NCBI GenBank assembly: GCA_013002305.1
Contig: JABDKG010000102.1
Coordinates: 1 to 64,000 of the forward strand
Reading direction: 5' to 3'
Length of the DNA stretch: 64,000 nt
Origin: Hellea sp.
GTDB taxonomy: Bacteria > Pseudomonadota > Alphaproteobacteria > Caulobacterales > Maricaulaceae
Both the position numbers and the translations under genes were made by a program. Under the pieces are notes generated by a model. It did no database searches, was not told where the DNA came from, and saw only the letters and a list, made by a program, of their open reading frames with translations. Below are positions 1 through 8,037 of this stretch, piece after piece (the first letter of the stretch is position 1; each line of letters begins with the position of its first letter).

Positions 1-65
1 GCGCCGGGGCCGCCGAGAAACAGGTTCGCGCCCGTCAATCGCCGGGAGTCTGAAAGCTCGCTCAC
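1..65 (-). CDS. Partial gene downstream of cphA (5' end only)
   Basis: A reading frame opens with GTG at 65, six bases after the cphA stop, and runs off the window edge. The visible residues end in SRRLTGANLFLGGPGA. I associate this RRLTG.NL....PGA pattern with a companion protein encoded beside cphA in other proteobacteria, but that is memory and not a search result. The tight spacing argues for cotranscription with cphB and cphA. Only 21 codons are visible, so no function can be assigned. Confidence 0.5.
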   Translation of the reverse strand, partial: MSELSDSRRLTGANLFLGGPG

Positions 66-71
66 CGTTGC

Positions 72-2933
72 TTAATCCGATTCTTCCGGCTCACTCGCCA
101 GCCGAACGCCGCGCTTATCTCTGACAAGTTTCAGACCGTCCATACTCAGCGTCTCAGAGCTTTCATCCAACTGCTCTAATATGTCCTTATTTTCGACCGT
201 GCCATAGACCGCGATAGGTTTGCTGCCTTCGGGAATAACGGATTTGGCCGAACTCAAATCGGATTTGGGTGTTCCGGGCCTGTTGAAATTGATAATCTGT
301 TTCCAGCACCGCGTAATTTCGTCGCCGAAAATCACGACGAGGTCACCCATTTCCGCCAGACTGAGCGCAGCGTCAACGGCGGCTTCCTCGGACGGAATGA
401 TCTGAATATCTTTCTCAGCAACGCCGTTTTCAAGCAAAGCCGCTTTGATAATATTGGGCACTTCTTCCGGTCCGCGGCCGCGCGGATTATCATCGCGTTT
501 CAAGATATAATGATCGTAATGACCGGCAATGATCCGCGCAGTCTCCTGCATGTCTTCGTCGCGGCGATCGCCGGGCATGGCAAATACGCCGATGCGCCGA
601 CCGGTTGGCGTGAGCTGGTCAACGAGGCCGGTCATCGCCTCAAAGGCAGCCGGGTTATGGCCGTAATCGAGAATGACTTTAAACGGATGTTCGTCAAACA
701 CGTTCATGCGCCCCGGCGCCTGGGAGAAGCTTGTCGCAAATGTCGTCAGGCCGTTTCGGATATCCTCAAGGCTTTTGCCCATGCTAAAGGCGATCGCGGC
801 GGCGAACATCGCATTGTTCACATTGAACATGGCTTTCCCTTCCATGGTCGCCGGGATCAGATGGGTCCACATTAGCGGGATATGGGCACAATTGTCATAA
901 ATCGTGATCATGTGACCGTTAATGCCCTGTTCGAGCACGACGGCGCGGCCGCCGACACGGATATGTTCTTTCACCAAAGGATGGGTGGCGTGCATGGTGA
1001 CATAGCAAATATTCTTGGCTTTCGTATGCTCCGCCATGCGCAGGCAATGCTCGTCGTCAGCATTGAGGACGGCCGTATCTCGGGCGATTTCCACGACGAG
1101 CCGCTTGACGCGGGCCATATCTTCGAGGGTTTCAACACCTTTCAGGCCGAGGTGATCGGCGGATATATTTAATACGACACCGATATCACAATGGCGATAG
1201 CCCATGCCGCTGCGGACCATTCCGCCGCGAGCCGTCTCGAGAACGGCGACGTCGACCGTCGGTTCACGCAGGACCATTTGCGCGGATTTCGGGCCGGTCA
1301 AATCGCCTTTGACCATCAGATTGCCGTTGATATAAACGCCGTCGGTTGAGGCCAGGCCAACCCGGTTGCCGCTCATCTGGCAAATATGCGAGGTCATACG
1401 CGCGGTCGTGGTTTTGCCGTTTGTGCCGGTGATCGATATCATCGGAATGCGGGCCGGCGCATTTTCCGGAAACAGCATATCCATGACGGCTCCGGCAACA
1501 TCGCGCGATTTACCTTCGGACGGGGCGACGTGCATTCGGAAACCCGGCGCGGCGTTTATCTCGCAAATTCCGGCGCCGTTATCCTTGTAGGACTGGGAGA
1601 TATCCGGCGACAGGAAATCCACACCGCCGACATCCAGACCAACGGCTTTGACGGCTCTGACGGCCATTTCGCGATTATCAGGATGGACGATGTCCGTGAC
1701 ATCAATGGCCGTGCCGCCGGTCGACAGATTGGCGGTCGAGCGCAGAAACAGCTGCTCGCCGTTCGCCAACACTGAATCAGGTGTGTAGTTTTTCTCCTCC
1801 AGATGCTCCATGGCTTTTTCATCGAGCTCCAACCGGGTGAGGGCCTTTTCGTGACCGACGCCGCGGCGCGGGTCGGAGTTTACCTGATCAACGAGCTGCG
1901 TGACGGTGCTTTTGCCATCGCCGATGACATTGCCCGGAACGCGTTTGGAAACGGCCACCAGATCATCATTAACCACCAGCATGCGGTGATCAAACCCGGT
2001 AATCATGGACTCGACAATGACGCTGCGGCTGCTGCTGTTTTCTTTAGCAAAATCAAAACCCTCAGCGATATGTTCGTCGACGTCCAGACCGACGGAAATG
2101 CCCCGTCCGTGATTGCCGTCGAGCGGTTTAACGACCACCGGATATCCGATCCGCTTGGCGGCTCTGACCGCTTCATTGCGGTTCTGTACCAAAAGCTGGC
2201 GCGGTACGGGCAAGCCGAGATCCGCGAGAATTTTATTGGTTTCTTCTTTGTCGGACGCCAGCTCAACCGAGATGTAATTGGTCTCGCTGGTGATCGTGGC
2301 CTGAATGCGTTTTTGATAGCGGCCGTGTCCGAGCTGTATCAGGCTGTAATTATTGAGCCGCTGCCACGGGATGTCCCGATCAACCGCCGCTTTGACAATC
2401 GACGCCGTACTTGGTCCAAGGGCGCGCCGCTGCGCGCTGCGGATGAAAGCTTCGAGCTCCGCGTCAAAATCAAAATCTTCGATCCGGTTTTCCGGCTCAA
2501 CCAATTCATCCGGAAGCAGGGAGGTCAGAAATTTTAACGCTAAATCCGAGGCTTGGAGCCCGACTTGCTCTTCCTCAAATTCGAACACCATATCATACAC
2601 GCCGGGCTCGCCTGCGCTGCGGGTTTTGCCAAATGTCGTGTCGGCGCCGGCAATGTTCTGAAGCTCAATCGCGACATGTTCCCAGACATGTCCAAACCAT
2701 GTGCCTTCGCCTTCTTTGAGGCGCCGGATAAAACCGCCCGGAACGCTGTAGGAACAGCCATGCTCATGCAGACTTGGCAGGGTCGCGATCAGCGGATCAA
2801 TGAAACTGTCGCCGAGTTTTCCTGTCGGCCAGTCCTCGAGGATTCCGATATCAATTTTGTGGAGAATGACGGGGAAAAGCGCGTAAACATTGGGCCCCCG
2901 ATAAATCAGCGTTTCTAGGATTTTCATAGCCAC
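72..2933 (-). CDS. cphA: Cyanophycin synthetase
   Basis: CphA polymerises aspartate and arginine into the storage polymer cyanophycin in the cytoplasm, using ATP for both additions. The 953-residue protein has the expected three parts: an N-terminal domain (about 1-160), an ATP-grasp domain with VVVKPLDGNHGRGI at 266-279 and EINAAPGFRMH near 458-468, and a Mur-ligase-like domain opening with the P-loop GTNGKTTT at 503-510. Further Mur-type motifs follow (ETARGGM, NADDEH, DYGHNPAAF). The length matches proteobacterial CphA. It lies 26 bases after cphB on the same strand, so one transcript can make both the polymerase and the depolymerase. A primer-independent CphA2-type activity cannot be excluded from sequence alone. 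Confidence 0.95.
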   Translation of the reverse strand: MAMKILETLIYRGPNVYALFPVILHKIDIGILEDWPTGKLGDSFIDPLIATLPSLHEHGCSYSVPGGFIRRLKEGEGTWFGHVWEHVAIELQNIAGADTTFGKTRSAGEPGVYDMVFEFEEEQVGLQASDLALKFLTSLLPDELVEPENRIEDFDFDAELEAFIRSAQRRALGPSTASIVKAAVDRDIPWQRLNNYSLIQLGHGRYQKRIQATITSETNYISVELASDKEETNKILADLGLPVPRQLLVQNRNEAVRAAKRIGYPVVVKPLDGNHGRGISVGLDVDEHIAEGFDFAKENSSSRSVIVESMITGFDHRMLVVNDDLVAVSKRVPGNVIGDGKSTVTQLVDQVNSDPRRGVGHEKALTRLELDEKAMEHLEEKNYTPDSVLANGEQLFLRSTANLSTGGTAIDVTDIVHPDNREMAVRAVKAVGLDVGGVDFLSPDISQSYKDNGAGICEINAAPGFRMHVAPSEGKSRDVAGAVMDMLFPENAPARIPMISITGTNGKTTTARMTSHICQMSGNRVGLASTDGVYINGNLMVKGDLTGPKSAQMVLREPTVDVAVLETARGGMVRSGMGYRHCDIGVVLNISADHLGLKGVETLEDMARVKRLVVEIARDTAVLNADDEHCLRMAEHTKAKNICYVTMHATHPLVKEHIRVGGRAVVLEQGINGHMITIYDNCAHIPLMWTHLIPATMEGKAMFNVNNAMFAAAIAFSMGKSLEDIRNGLTTFATSFSQAPGRMNVFDEHPFKVILDYGHNPAAFEAMTGLVDQLTPTGRRIGVFAMPGDRRDEDMQETARIIAGHYDHYILKRDDNPRGRGPEEVPNIIKAALLENGVAEKDIQIIPSEEAAVDAALSLAEMGDLVVIFGDEITRCWKQIINFNRPGTPKSDLSSAKSVIPEGSKPIAVYGTVENKDILEQLDESSETLSMDGLKLVRDKRGVRLASEPEESD

Positions 2934-2959
2934 TCCCTTTGTCCGTGTTGTTAGCCCTT

Positions 2960-3787
2960 TTATCCGGGCGCCGGACTTGCCTTCCGTGTCGAGAGATCAT
3001 AGCGCCCCCCGTCCAGTAATATATGCAGTTTTATCCCAATTAGACAAACGGGTTTTCCTTTGGCCACGTCGGCCATGGAGGAATGCTGTAAATCTGTCGG
3101 GTCAATTACCGTCAGGCCGCCGCTGCCGACAACCTCGATGACATCATCCGGGCCGATAAAGGCGGCTGTATCTTCATCGACGCCCAGTCCGATAGCAAAG
3201 GGGTTATAGGCCAGGGCCGATAATAGCCGCCCGAGCCGTCCGCGTTCTCTGAAATGCTGATCAATAATGACTTTATTGGTCAGCCCCAGGCCCGGCGCCA
3301 AAGTTGCCAGACCGCTTTTAGGCGTCGCGCCGCCGCGTCCAAAGGCAATCATATGTTCGGGAATGAAAGCCGCGCCTGCGGATGTGCCGGCGATCGGAAC
3401 GCCCTTGGCATTCGCGCTGCGCATCAGCGACGAGACGGAAGTGCCACCAATAATGGTCGCGAGCCGCAATTGATCACCGCCGGTCATAAATATACCGGTC
3501 GCATTTTCGAGCTTGCGCAGCTTGTCAGCATCTTCGCAGTCTTGGCGCGTATCAAGTGTGACAATGTCGGCCTGACCTACGCCAATCTCGGAAAAAACTT
3601 CCCGGTACCGATCTCCGGTATCCGAAAGGCGCGAGGCTGTTGGAATGATCACAACCCTTGCTTTTTTTCCGCCGCAAAGCTCGACAAACCGGTTTAAAAT
3701 ATCGGAAGATTTGACCTTTTTTTCACCCCCGCCAATGGGAATGATATAGCCACGGATAAATCCGTCATCGACTTTAGCTGGGCACAC
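2960..3787 (-). CDS. cphB: Cyanophycinase
   Basis: CphB is a serine peptidase of family S51 that cuts cyanophycin into beta-Asp-Arg dipeptides. The protein shows the glycine-rich start IIPIGGGEKK, the FMTGGDQ motif (about 100-106) and the nucleophile motif GTSAGAAF with Ser136, counted from the chosen start. I chose the GTG at 3787 (275 residues) because AGGAG lies ten bases upstream. A longer frame from TTG at 3811 would read through that ribosome site. It is the first gene of the cphB-cphA operon. I see no secretion signal, so it should be the intracellular form that mobilises the reserve. Confidence 0.92.
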   Translation of the reverse strand: MCPAKVDDGFIRGYIIPIGGGEKKVKSSDILNRFVELCGGKKARVVIIPTASRLSDTGDRYREVFSEIGVGQADIVTLDTRQDCEDADKLRKLENATGIFMTGGDQLRLATIIGGTSVSSLMRSANAKGVPIAGTSAGAAFIPEHMIAFGRGGATPKSGLATLAPGLGLTNKVIIDQHFRERGRLGRLLSALAYNPFAIGLGVDEDTAAFIGPDDVIEVVGSGGLTVIDPTDLQHSSMADVAKGKPVCLIGIKLHILLDGGRYDLSTRKASPAPG

Positions 3788-4032
3788 GGAACAAGGTCTC
3801 CTAAGACACAATAGCGCGGCAGAATAGGGGGTAACCCCCCGGTGTCAAGCGAAGGGTTGGCACCGGAAAACGCCCTGATTTATTCGGTCGGAAAAATGCG
3901 GCTATTGATTAATTTATACTTGATTTCAGCAACCGCCAGGAGATGTAAAGGCGGGGGGACTTGGCTCGTAACTTTTATCTAAACTACCACAAAGCTCTAT
4001 CGCAGCCTTGTGATATCTTATACGTGTAGTTC
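3788..4032. other. Intergenic region upstream of cphB
   Basis: This 245-base gap carries the leader of the cphB-cphA operon and the 3' flank of the Tam41-like gene. It contains a small G5/C5 hairpin (GGGGG-TAA-CCCCC at 3827-3839) about 40 bases upstream of the cphB start. I see no convincing gene or strong promoter consensus in it. Confidence 0.4.
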
Positions 4033-4950
4033 CTACCGAAAAGCGCCCTTACGCCAATATTTGTAAAACAGCACCGGGGACCAGAGGACCGGATGTTTGA
4101 TTTGGCTTTTGGTGACGGGGATGCGCACGCCGGAGTGTTTTTCGAGCTTGTGCTGCACATAAGGCAGCCCGCCCTCAAATGTCGCTGCGCTGCACAGGAC
4201 GCGGATGGCGTTGGCGGGTTTGCCGAGCAAGCGGCGGAAAAACCATTTGGTTTTCATGGCGCGTTTGGAGCCGGCAGGAAGTGTATAATAGCCCTCTGCA
4301 TCCGGCGCGCCGTAAAGCGCGGTCATAATGGCTGCGTAACGATCTTCGTACCGCAGGACAATTTCTTCGGCGCGGCCTTCTGAAGACTCGGGCCTAAGCT
4401 CGGTACGGTAGCTTTGCAAAAATCCGCGGGCCCAGAATTTGGGCGAGGTGGCCCTGCCATCAAACAAAGGCGCGGTCTGGGCGGCCATACGACGGATAGC
4501 GGTTTCCCGGGCCGCCATGATGCGATTGTAAACGTCTTCACTTTCCGGATAAAGCACGACACAGGGCTGAGAAAAACGACCCCAAGTGACCGAAAGAAAC
4601 GCCGACGGGCTGCAGCGACGCTCAAATCCGTTGAGCGACATGATAGAATATTTGCAGGTCGTCTTGATGCCGTCCTGATGTTCCATTTCGTGATAGTAAA
4701 CGGCCGGCGGAAAGGCCTTGTTAAGGACCATCCGGATTGGGTTTTTGTGGGTCTTGCGATAGCTGTCAACAATCACATAGAAATCGAGCATGTTGTCCGG
4801 ATCTTCCATATCGCGGAGGGACGAGCCGTAATAGATAAAGCCAAGTACGCGCCCCGGATGACGGGCGCGAATATCATGACAGACGGCCGCGATGCGCGGT
4901 ATCGGCTCGACATATTCACCGGCCAATATGTTTTGGATGTTTGTCGTCAT
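4033..4950 (-). CDS. Tam41/Mmp37-like nucleotidyltransferase
   Basis: The 305-residue protein shows a nucleotidyltransferase core: YYGSS at 40-44, then LDFYVIVD at 55-62 with two acidic residues (D56, D62) spaced as metal ligands. A later block beginning KYSIMSLNGF, with the string WGRFSQPCVVLY, is arranged like the KYGVI...AGRL.KPV region of Tam41, the mitochondrial CDP-diacylglycerol synthase. By family it should transfer CMP (or another NMP) to a phospholipid or phosphoceramide. Its ATG overlaps the stop codon of the upstream lipid kinase gene (TAATG), so kinase and nucleotidyltransferase are probably translationally coupled and act in sequence. The family call rests on motif pattern only, and the true substrate is unknown. 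Confidence 0.6.
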   Translation of the reverse strand: MTTNIQNILAGEYVEPIPRIAAVCHDIRARHPGRVLGFIYYGSSLRDMEDPDNMLDFYVIVDSYRKTHKNPIRMVLNKAFPPAVYYHEMEHQDGIKTTCKYSIMSLNGFERRCSPSAFLSVTWGRFSQPCVVLYPESEDVYNRIMAARETAIRRMAAQTAPLFDGRATSPKFWARGFLQSYRTELRPESSEGRAEEIVLRYEDRYAAIMTALYGAPDAEGYYTLPAGSKRAMKTKWFFRRLLGKPANAIRVLCSAATFEGGLPYVQHKLEKHSGVRIPVTKSQIKHPVLWSPVLFYKYWRKGAFR

Positions 4951-5882
4951 TAGCTGATAAAGGTTATCGGCCGTGTCGGGCGAATTTCAATAGCGGATTT
5001 GGACACGGCGAGTTTTTCGCCGTCCAGCGTCGTAGGCCCGTCATATTCAAGCCGCACAAATTCGGCATTCCAGCTCTCGACGCCCTCGGTTTTTTTAAGC
5101 TTCTCAAATCGCCGAAGCGCCGCGCTGAGCACCAGCCTTACGACTTTTTTATTGTCGCCGCGCAGATAGGTCATGCGCAAAGGCGCGTCGCCTTTTCCCC
5201 AAAATGGATCAATGCCCATGATGAAGCCGGGCATGGTTGTGAGGATCGTCCCGAGATGATCTTCGGCAATGCGGATTTCGTCCTTGGGATTGGTCACTGT
5301 CAATTTGACCGGGCTGGGCTCAATTAGAGCATTACCGCTGCCTGTACCGCGGCCAAGCGCCTTGAGAATAGTCGAGTAAACCGCCGATGTGTTGGCTCCG
5401 CCTTTCTCTGCTTTGCGGGTCTGAAAGTAATCTGTCGCCATCGGGATGGCACCGCTTGAAAATAAAAACCCATATTCGGACGGCGAACCGTCAATCGATA
5501 TTTCAAGTAGCGGAATTTGGTGAACATTCGCCGCTTGACCAGAGAGGATTTTCTGGACTTGTGTGAGGTCAATTTTCTTGGTGCCGATCACGCCGGCGAT
5601 CTGATTTGTCGTGCCGCCCGAAACAATGGTGAACCGCGCCGGTTTACGGTTCCCGAGCCGGCGAAAATATTCTGTCAAAACAATATGGGCTGTGCCGTCG
5701 CCGCCCTCGATGAAAATATGCTCGGGATCTGACTTCATATGTTCAGCCAGCTGCTCTTGGAATGTCTCAAGGCTGCTGGCATTGATGATCGCCGCGCCGA
5801 CCTGGCCCGCGATAGAGGCCAGCGAAGACCCTTTTTTCTGAACGCGGCTGCCGCGTTGATTTATGATAAAAAGGGGTGGCAA
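4950..5882 (-). CDS. Lipid kinase, diacylglycerol/sphingosine/ceramide kinase type
   Basis: This 310-residue protein belongs to the DAGK catalytic/LCB5 superfamily. It has the NPxSG-like start (IINQRGS), the ATP-site motif GGDGT at 60-64, SGGTTNQIAG near 88-97 in the place of the usual GTGND, and a C-terminal LDGE typical of the lipid kinase beta-sandwich. It phosphorylates a hydroxyl of a membrane lipid. The start is a TTG at 5882 with GGAG five bases upstream. Coupling to a Tam41-like gene, and the neighbouring acyltransferase and nucleotidyltransferase, favour a ceramide kinase role like Caulobacter CpgB over plain diacylglycerol recycling. That choice is inference. Confidence 0.8.
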   Translation of the reverse strand: MPPLFIINQRGSRVQKKGSSLASIAGQVGAAIINASSLETFQEQLAEHMKSDPEHIFIEGGDGTAHIVLTEYFRRLGNRKPARFTIVSGGTTNQIAGVIGTKKIDLTQVQKILSGQAANVHQIPLLEISIDGSPSEYGFLFSSGAIPMATDYFQTRKAEKGGANTSAVYSTILKALGRGTGSGNALIEPSPVKLTVTNPKDEIRIAEDHLGTILTTMPGFIMGIDPFWGKGDAPLRMTYLRGDNKKVVRLVLSAALRRFEKLKKTEGVESWNAEFVRLEYDGPTTLDGEKLAVSKSAIEIRPTRPITFIS

Positions 5883-6137
5883 ATGGACTCCGTTTCCCGG
5901 TCATAGTTTGAGTCTATATCCAACATTTTGTCGGCTTAATGAATGTTTTTTTACCGTGCGCATGCATTTATTCTCGCTGCCGCGCAAAAATATCGAATTT
6001 TTGGCTTATAATCGCGGCAATTGACAGCCAACCGGGCCTGTTGTCGTGACTTCTAAGAGTTGACCTGAGCCAAGATTAATCCCACAAACCCTGTTCGCTA
6101 TCGGGAATGCTCCCGGCCAATGATGGGGAAGTGGGAT
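5883..6137. promoter_or_regulatory. Divergent control region of the lipid cluster
   Basis: This 255-base gap separates the two divergent halves of the lipid cluster and must hold promoters for both. A TTGACA lies in it near 6021, but I could not pair it with a good -10 box, so no exact promoter is claimed. Shared upstream DNA suggests that the two halves may be co-regulated. Confidence 0.4.
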
Positions 6138-7280
6138 ATGGCGGATGCCGACATCATCGCTGTTGAGACGAAGGCCCACATTCGGGCTTTTCTGAATTTT
6201 CCCTACGAGCTTTACAAAGATGATCCGCAGTGGCGCGCCCCGCTTCGCTTTGAACGGGCCGCACAAATAACGCCGGAGAAGAACCCGGTATTGCATGCCA
6301 TAACCGACCAAAAATTTCTGGCCATGCGCGGCGATAAATGTGTCGGCCGGATTGCTGCCTTTATCAATCATTCCCACCAGGAGCAGCATAAAGACGGCGC
6401 CGGGCATTTTGGATTTCTGGATTTTGAAAATAATCCTGAGACGGGCCGCGCCCTGCTGACGGCAGCGCAGGACTGGCTGATGGCCAAGGGCGCGAAGAAA
6501 ATCCTTGGTCCCAATCAGTGGAGCGTCAATGAAGAGACCGGTCTGCTGGTCGACGGTTTTGATACACCGCCGGTGGTTTTAATGCCCTTTGGCCAGCCCT
6601 ATTATCAAAAAATAGTCGAGGATTTCGGCTTTGAAAAAGCAACCGACATGTATGCGTTTCAAAACAATCTTCACGAAGGGTTCCCGCGCCCCAAAACCAC
6701 CCAGATGATGCGCCGACTGGCGATTAAGGATAAGGGCATAAAGCTTCGCCCTGTCAATAAGAGCAAGTTTAAAGAAGAAATAGCCATAGCCATGTCGATC
6801 TTCAATGATGCCTGGTCTGAGAATTGGGGCTTTGTCCCGTTCACGGACGATCAAATTGATCATATGGCCAAGGAGATGAAACCGCTGGTCGATAAAGACC
6901 TGTTTCAATTTGGCGAAATAGATGGCGAGGTCATGACTTTTGGCGTCATCATCCCGGACATCAACTCCGCTGCCCATGGCCTGAATGGCAAACTCTTCCC
7001 TTTCGGTATATTGAAATTTCTTTACCGCCTGAAAATTAAGGGGGTGAAGCAGGCCAGATTGCCGCTTTTAGGACTGCGCAAAAAAGCCCACAATTCCCGC
7101 CGGGGGCTTGCGCTCACCGCGCACCTCTGCGAAACGCTTTTTGAGAATGCACGGGATAAAGGATTTACCCAGCTGGAATTGTCGTGGATCTTGGAGGATA
7201 ATGCCTCAATGATCCGGATTTGTGAGCAGGCAAGCTCCGTCAAATATAAAACCTATCGGATGTATGAAAAGCAGCTTTGA
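6138..7280 (+). CDS. GNAT-superfamily acyltransferase, candidate bacterial ceramide synthase
   Basis: The 380-residue protein has the features of a large GNAT-like family: an N-terminal block with FLNFPYELYKDDPQWRAPL, a central CVGRIAAFINHSH followed by HFGFLDFE, and LGPNQWSVNEETGLLVDGF, then a second acyltransferase-like half ending in LELSWILEDNASM. Members are often annotated N-acetyltransferase; the bacterial ceramide synthase of Caulobacter is, to my knowledge, a GNAT-type acyltransferase. If this is an orthologue, it N-acylates a sphingoid base. ATG 6138 is preferred over ATGs at 6120 and 6123 because GGGGAAG lies just upstream of it. The next gene starts inside its 3' end. The GNAT-like fold is fairly sure; the ceramide role is inferred from neighbours. 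Confidence 0.65.
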   Translation: MADADIIAVETKAHIRAFLNFPYELYKDDPQWRAPLRFERAAQITPEKNPVLHAITDQKFLAMRGDKCVGRIAAFINHSHQEQHKDGAGHFGFLDFENNPETGRALLTAAQDWLMAKGAKKILGPNQWSVNEETGLLVDGFDTPPVVLMPFGQPYYQKIVEDFGFEKATDMYAFQNNLHEGFPRPKTTQMMRRLAIKDKGIKLRPVNKSKFKEEIAIAMSIFNDAWSENWGFVPFTDDQIDHMAKEMKPLVDKDLFQFGEIDGEVMTFGVIIPDINSAAHGLNGKLFPFGILKFLYRLKIKGVKQARLPLLGLRKKAHNSRRGLALTAHLCETLFENARDKGFTQLELSWILEDNASMIRICEQASSVKYKTYRMYEKQL

Positions 7281-8037
7281 CAGTGCCAATATTTCCGTTT
7301 TGATCCTCGCCGGACAGCGTGAGGGTGAGGTTGACCCTCTCTGCGCCATGGCGGGGGTTGAGCGTAAAGCGATGATCCCGATTTGTGGCCGGCCAATGCT
7401 GGAATATCCGATTGAAGCCCTCAAACAAGCCGGACTGAGAACACCGTTTCATGTTAGCGGCTTCAGGCCGAACAAGTATGCAGATTTGACCGAAGTACCG
7501 TCTGGCCGGGGTCCGGCAGATAGTACGGTCACGGCGATCGAGACAGGAATTTCTTACCCGGTATTGGTGACCACCTGTGACAGTGCGCTGCTGAGCCGCG
7601 AGATGGTAGATAGTTTCGTGTCGCAGGCGATGGATACCGGCGCGGATTTTTGCGCCGGGCTCGCAGAAAAGAGGATCATCCAGCCGGCCTATCCCGACGT
7701 CAAACGCACCTATCTGAATTTCAAAGGTTCAGCCGTATCGGGCTGTAATCTGTTCTGGGTCGCTAATGAAAACGGCCTTGAGGCCATACGGTTCTGGAAA
7801 CGGGCGCAAAATTTTCGCAAACAGCCAATCAGGCTCGCCGCCAAAGTCGGAATTATTCCGCCGCTTCTTTATATTTTCAGACAGCTGACGCTGGACGGCG
7901 CTTTTCGGTATGCCGCAAAACGGCTTGGCATAACCGCCAAACCGGTATTGATCCCGATTGCTGAAGCGGCGATTGATGTCGACAAGCCATCGGACCTGGA
8001 ACTTGTCGAGCAGATTATGGCAGGCCGCGCCGCATGA
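7264..8037 (+). CDS. MobA-like nucleotidyltransferase (possible CDP-glycerate-forming enzyme)
   Basis: The 257-residue protein has a MobA-like NTP-transferase fold: VLILAGQREGEVDPL followed by KAMIPICGRPMLEYPI is the nucleotide-binding signature, and VLVTTCDSALL supplies the metal-binding aspartate. Such enzymes load a phosphorylated small molecule onto CTP or GTP. Caulobacter CpgD, a nucleotidyltransferase encoded near the ceramide synthase gene, makes CDP-glycerate for ceramide diphosphoglycerate; position and type match. I chose ATG 7264, overlapping the previous gene by 17 bases. A start at 7222 would overlap it by 59. Molybdenum cofactor guanylylation is unlikely because no moa or mob genes are near. 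Confidence 0.65.
   Translation: MKSSFDSANISVLILAGQREGEVDPLCAMAGVERKAMIPICGRPMLEYPIEALKQAGLRTPFHVSGFRPNKYADLTEVPSGRGPADSTVTAIETGISYPVLVTTCDSALLSREMVDSFVSQAMDTGADFCAGLAEKRIIQPAYPDVKRTYLNFKGSAVSGCNLFWVANENGLEAIRFWKRAQNFRKQPIRLAAKVGIIPPLLYIFRQLTLDGAFRYAAKRLGITAKPVLIPIAEAAIDVDKPSDLELVEQIMAGRAA

Noticed and set aside
1803-2537. Long open frame on the plus strand opposite cphA
   Set aside because: It is antisense to a clearly conserved ATP-grasp region, has no recognisable motif and no ribosome site; it follows from codon bias in cphA.
7222-7263. Upstream start for the MobA-like gene
   Set aside because: It would overlap the preceding gene by 59 bases and adds residues unlike the family; ATG 7264 fits better.
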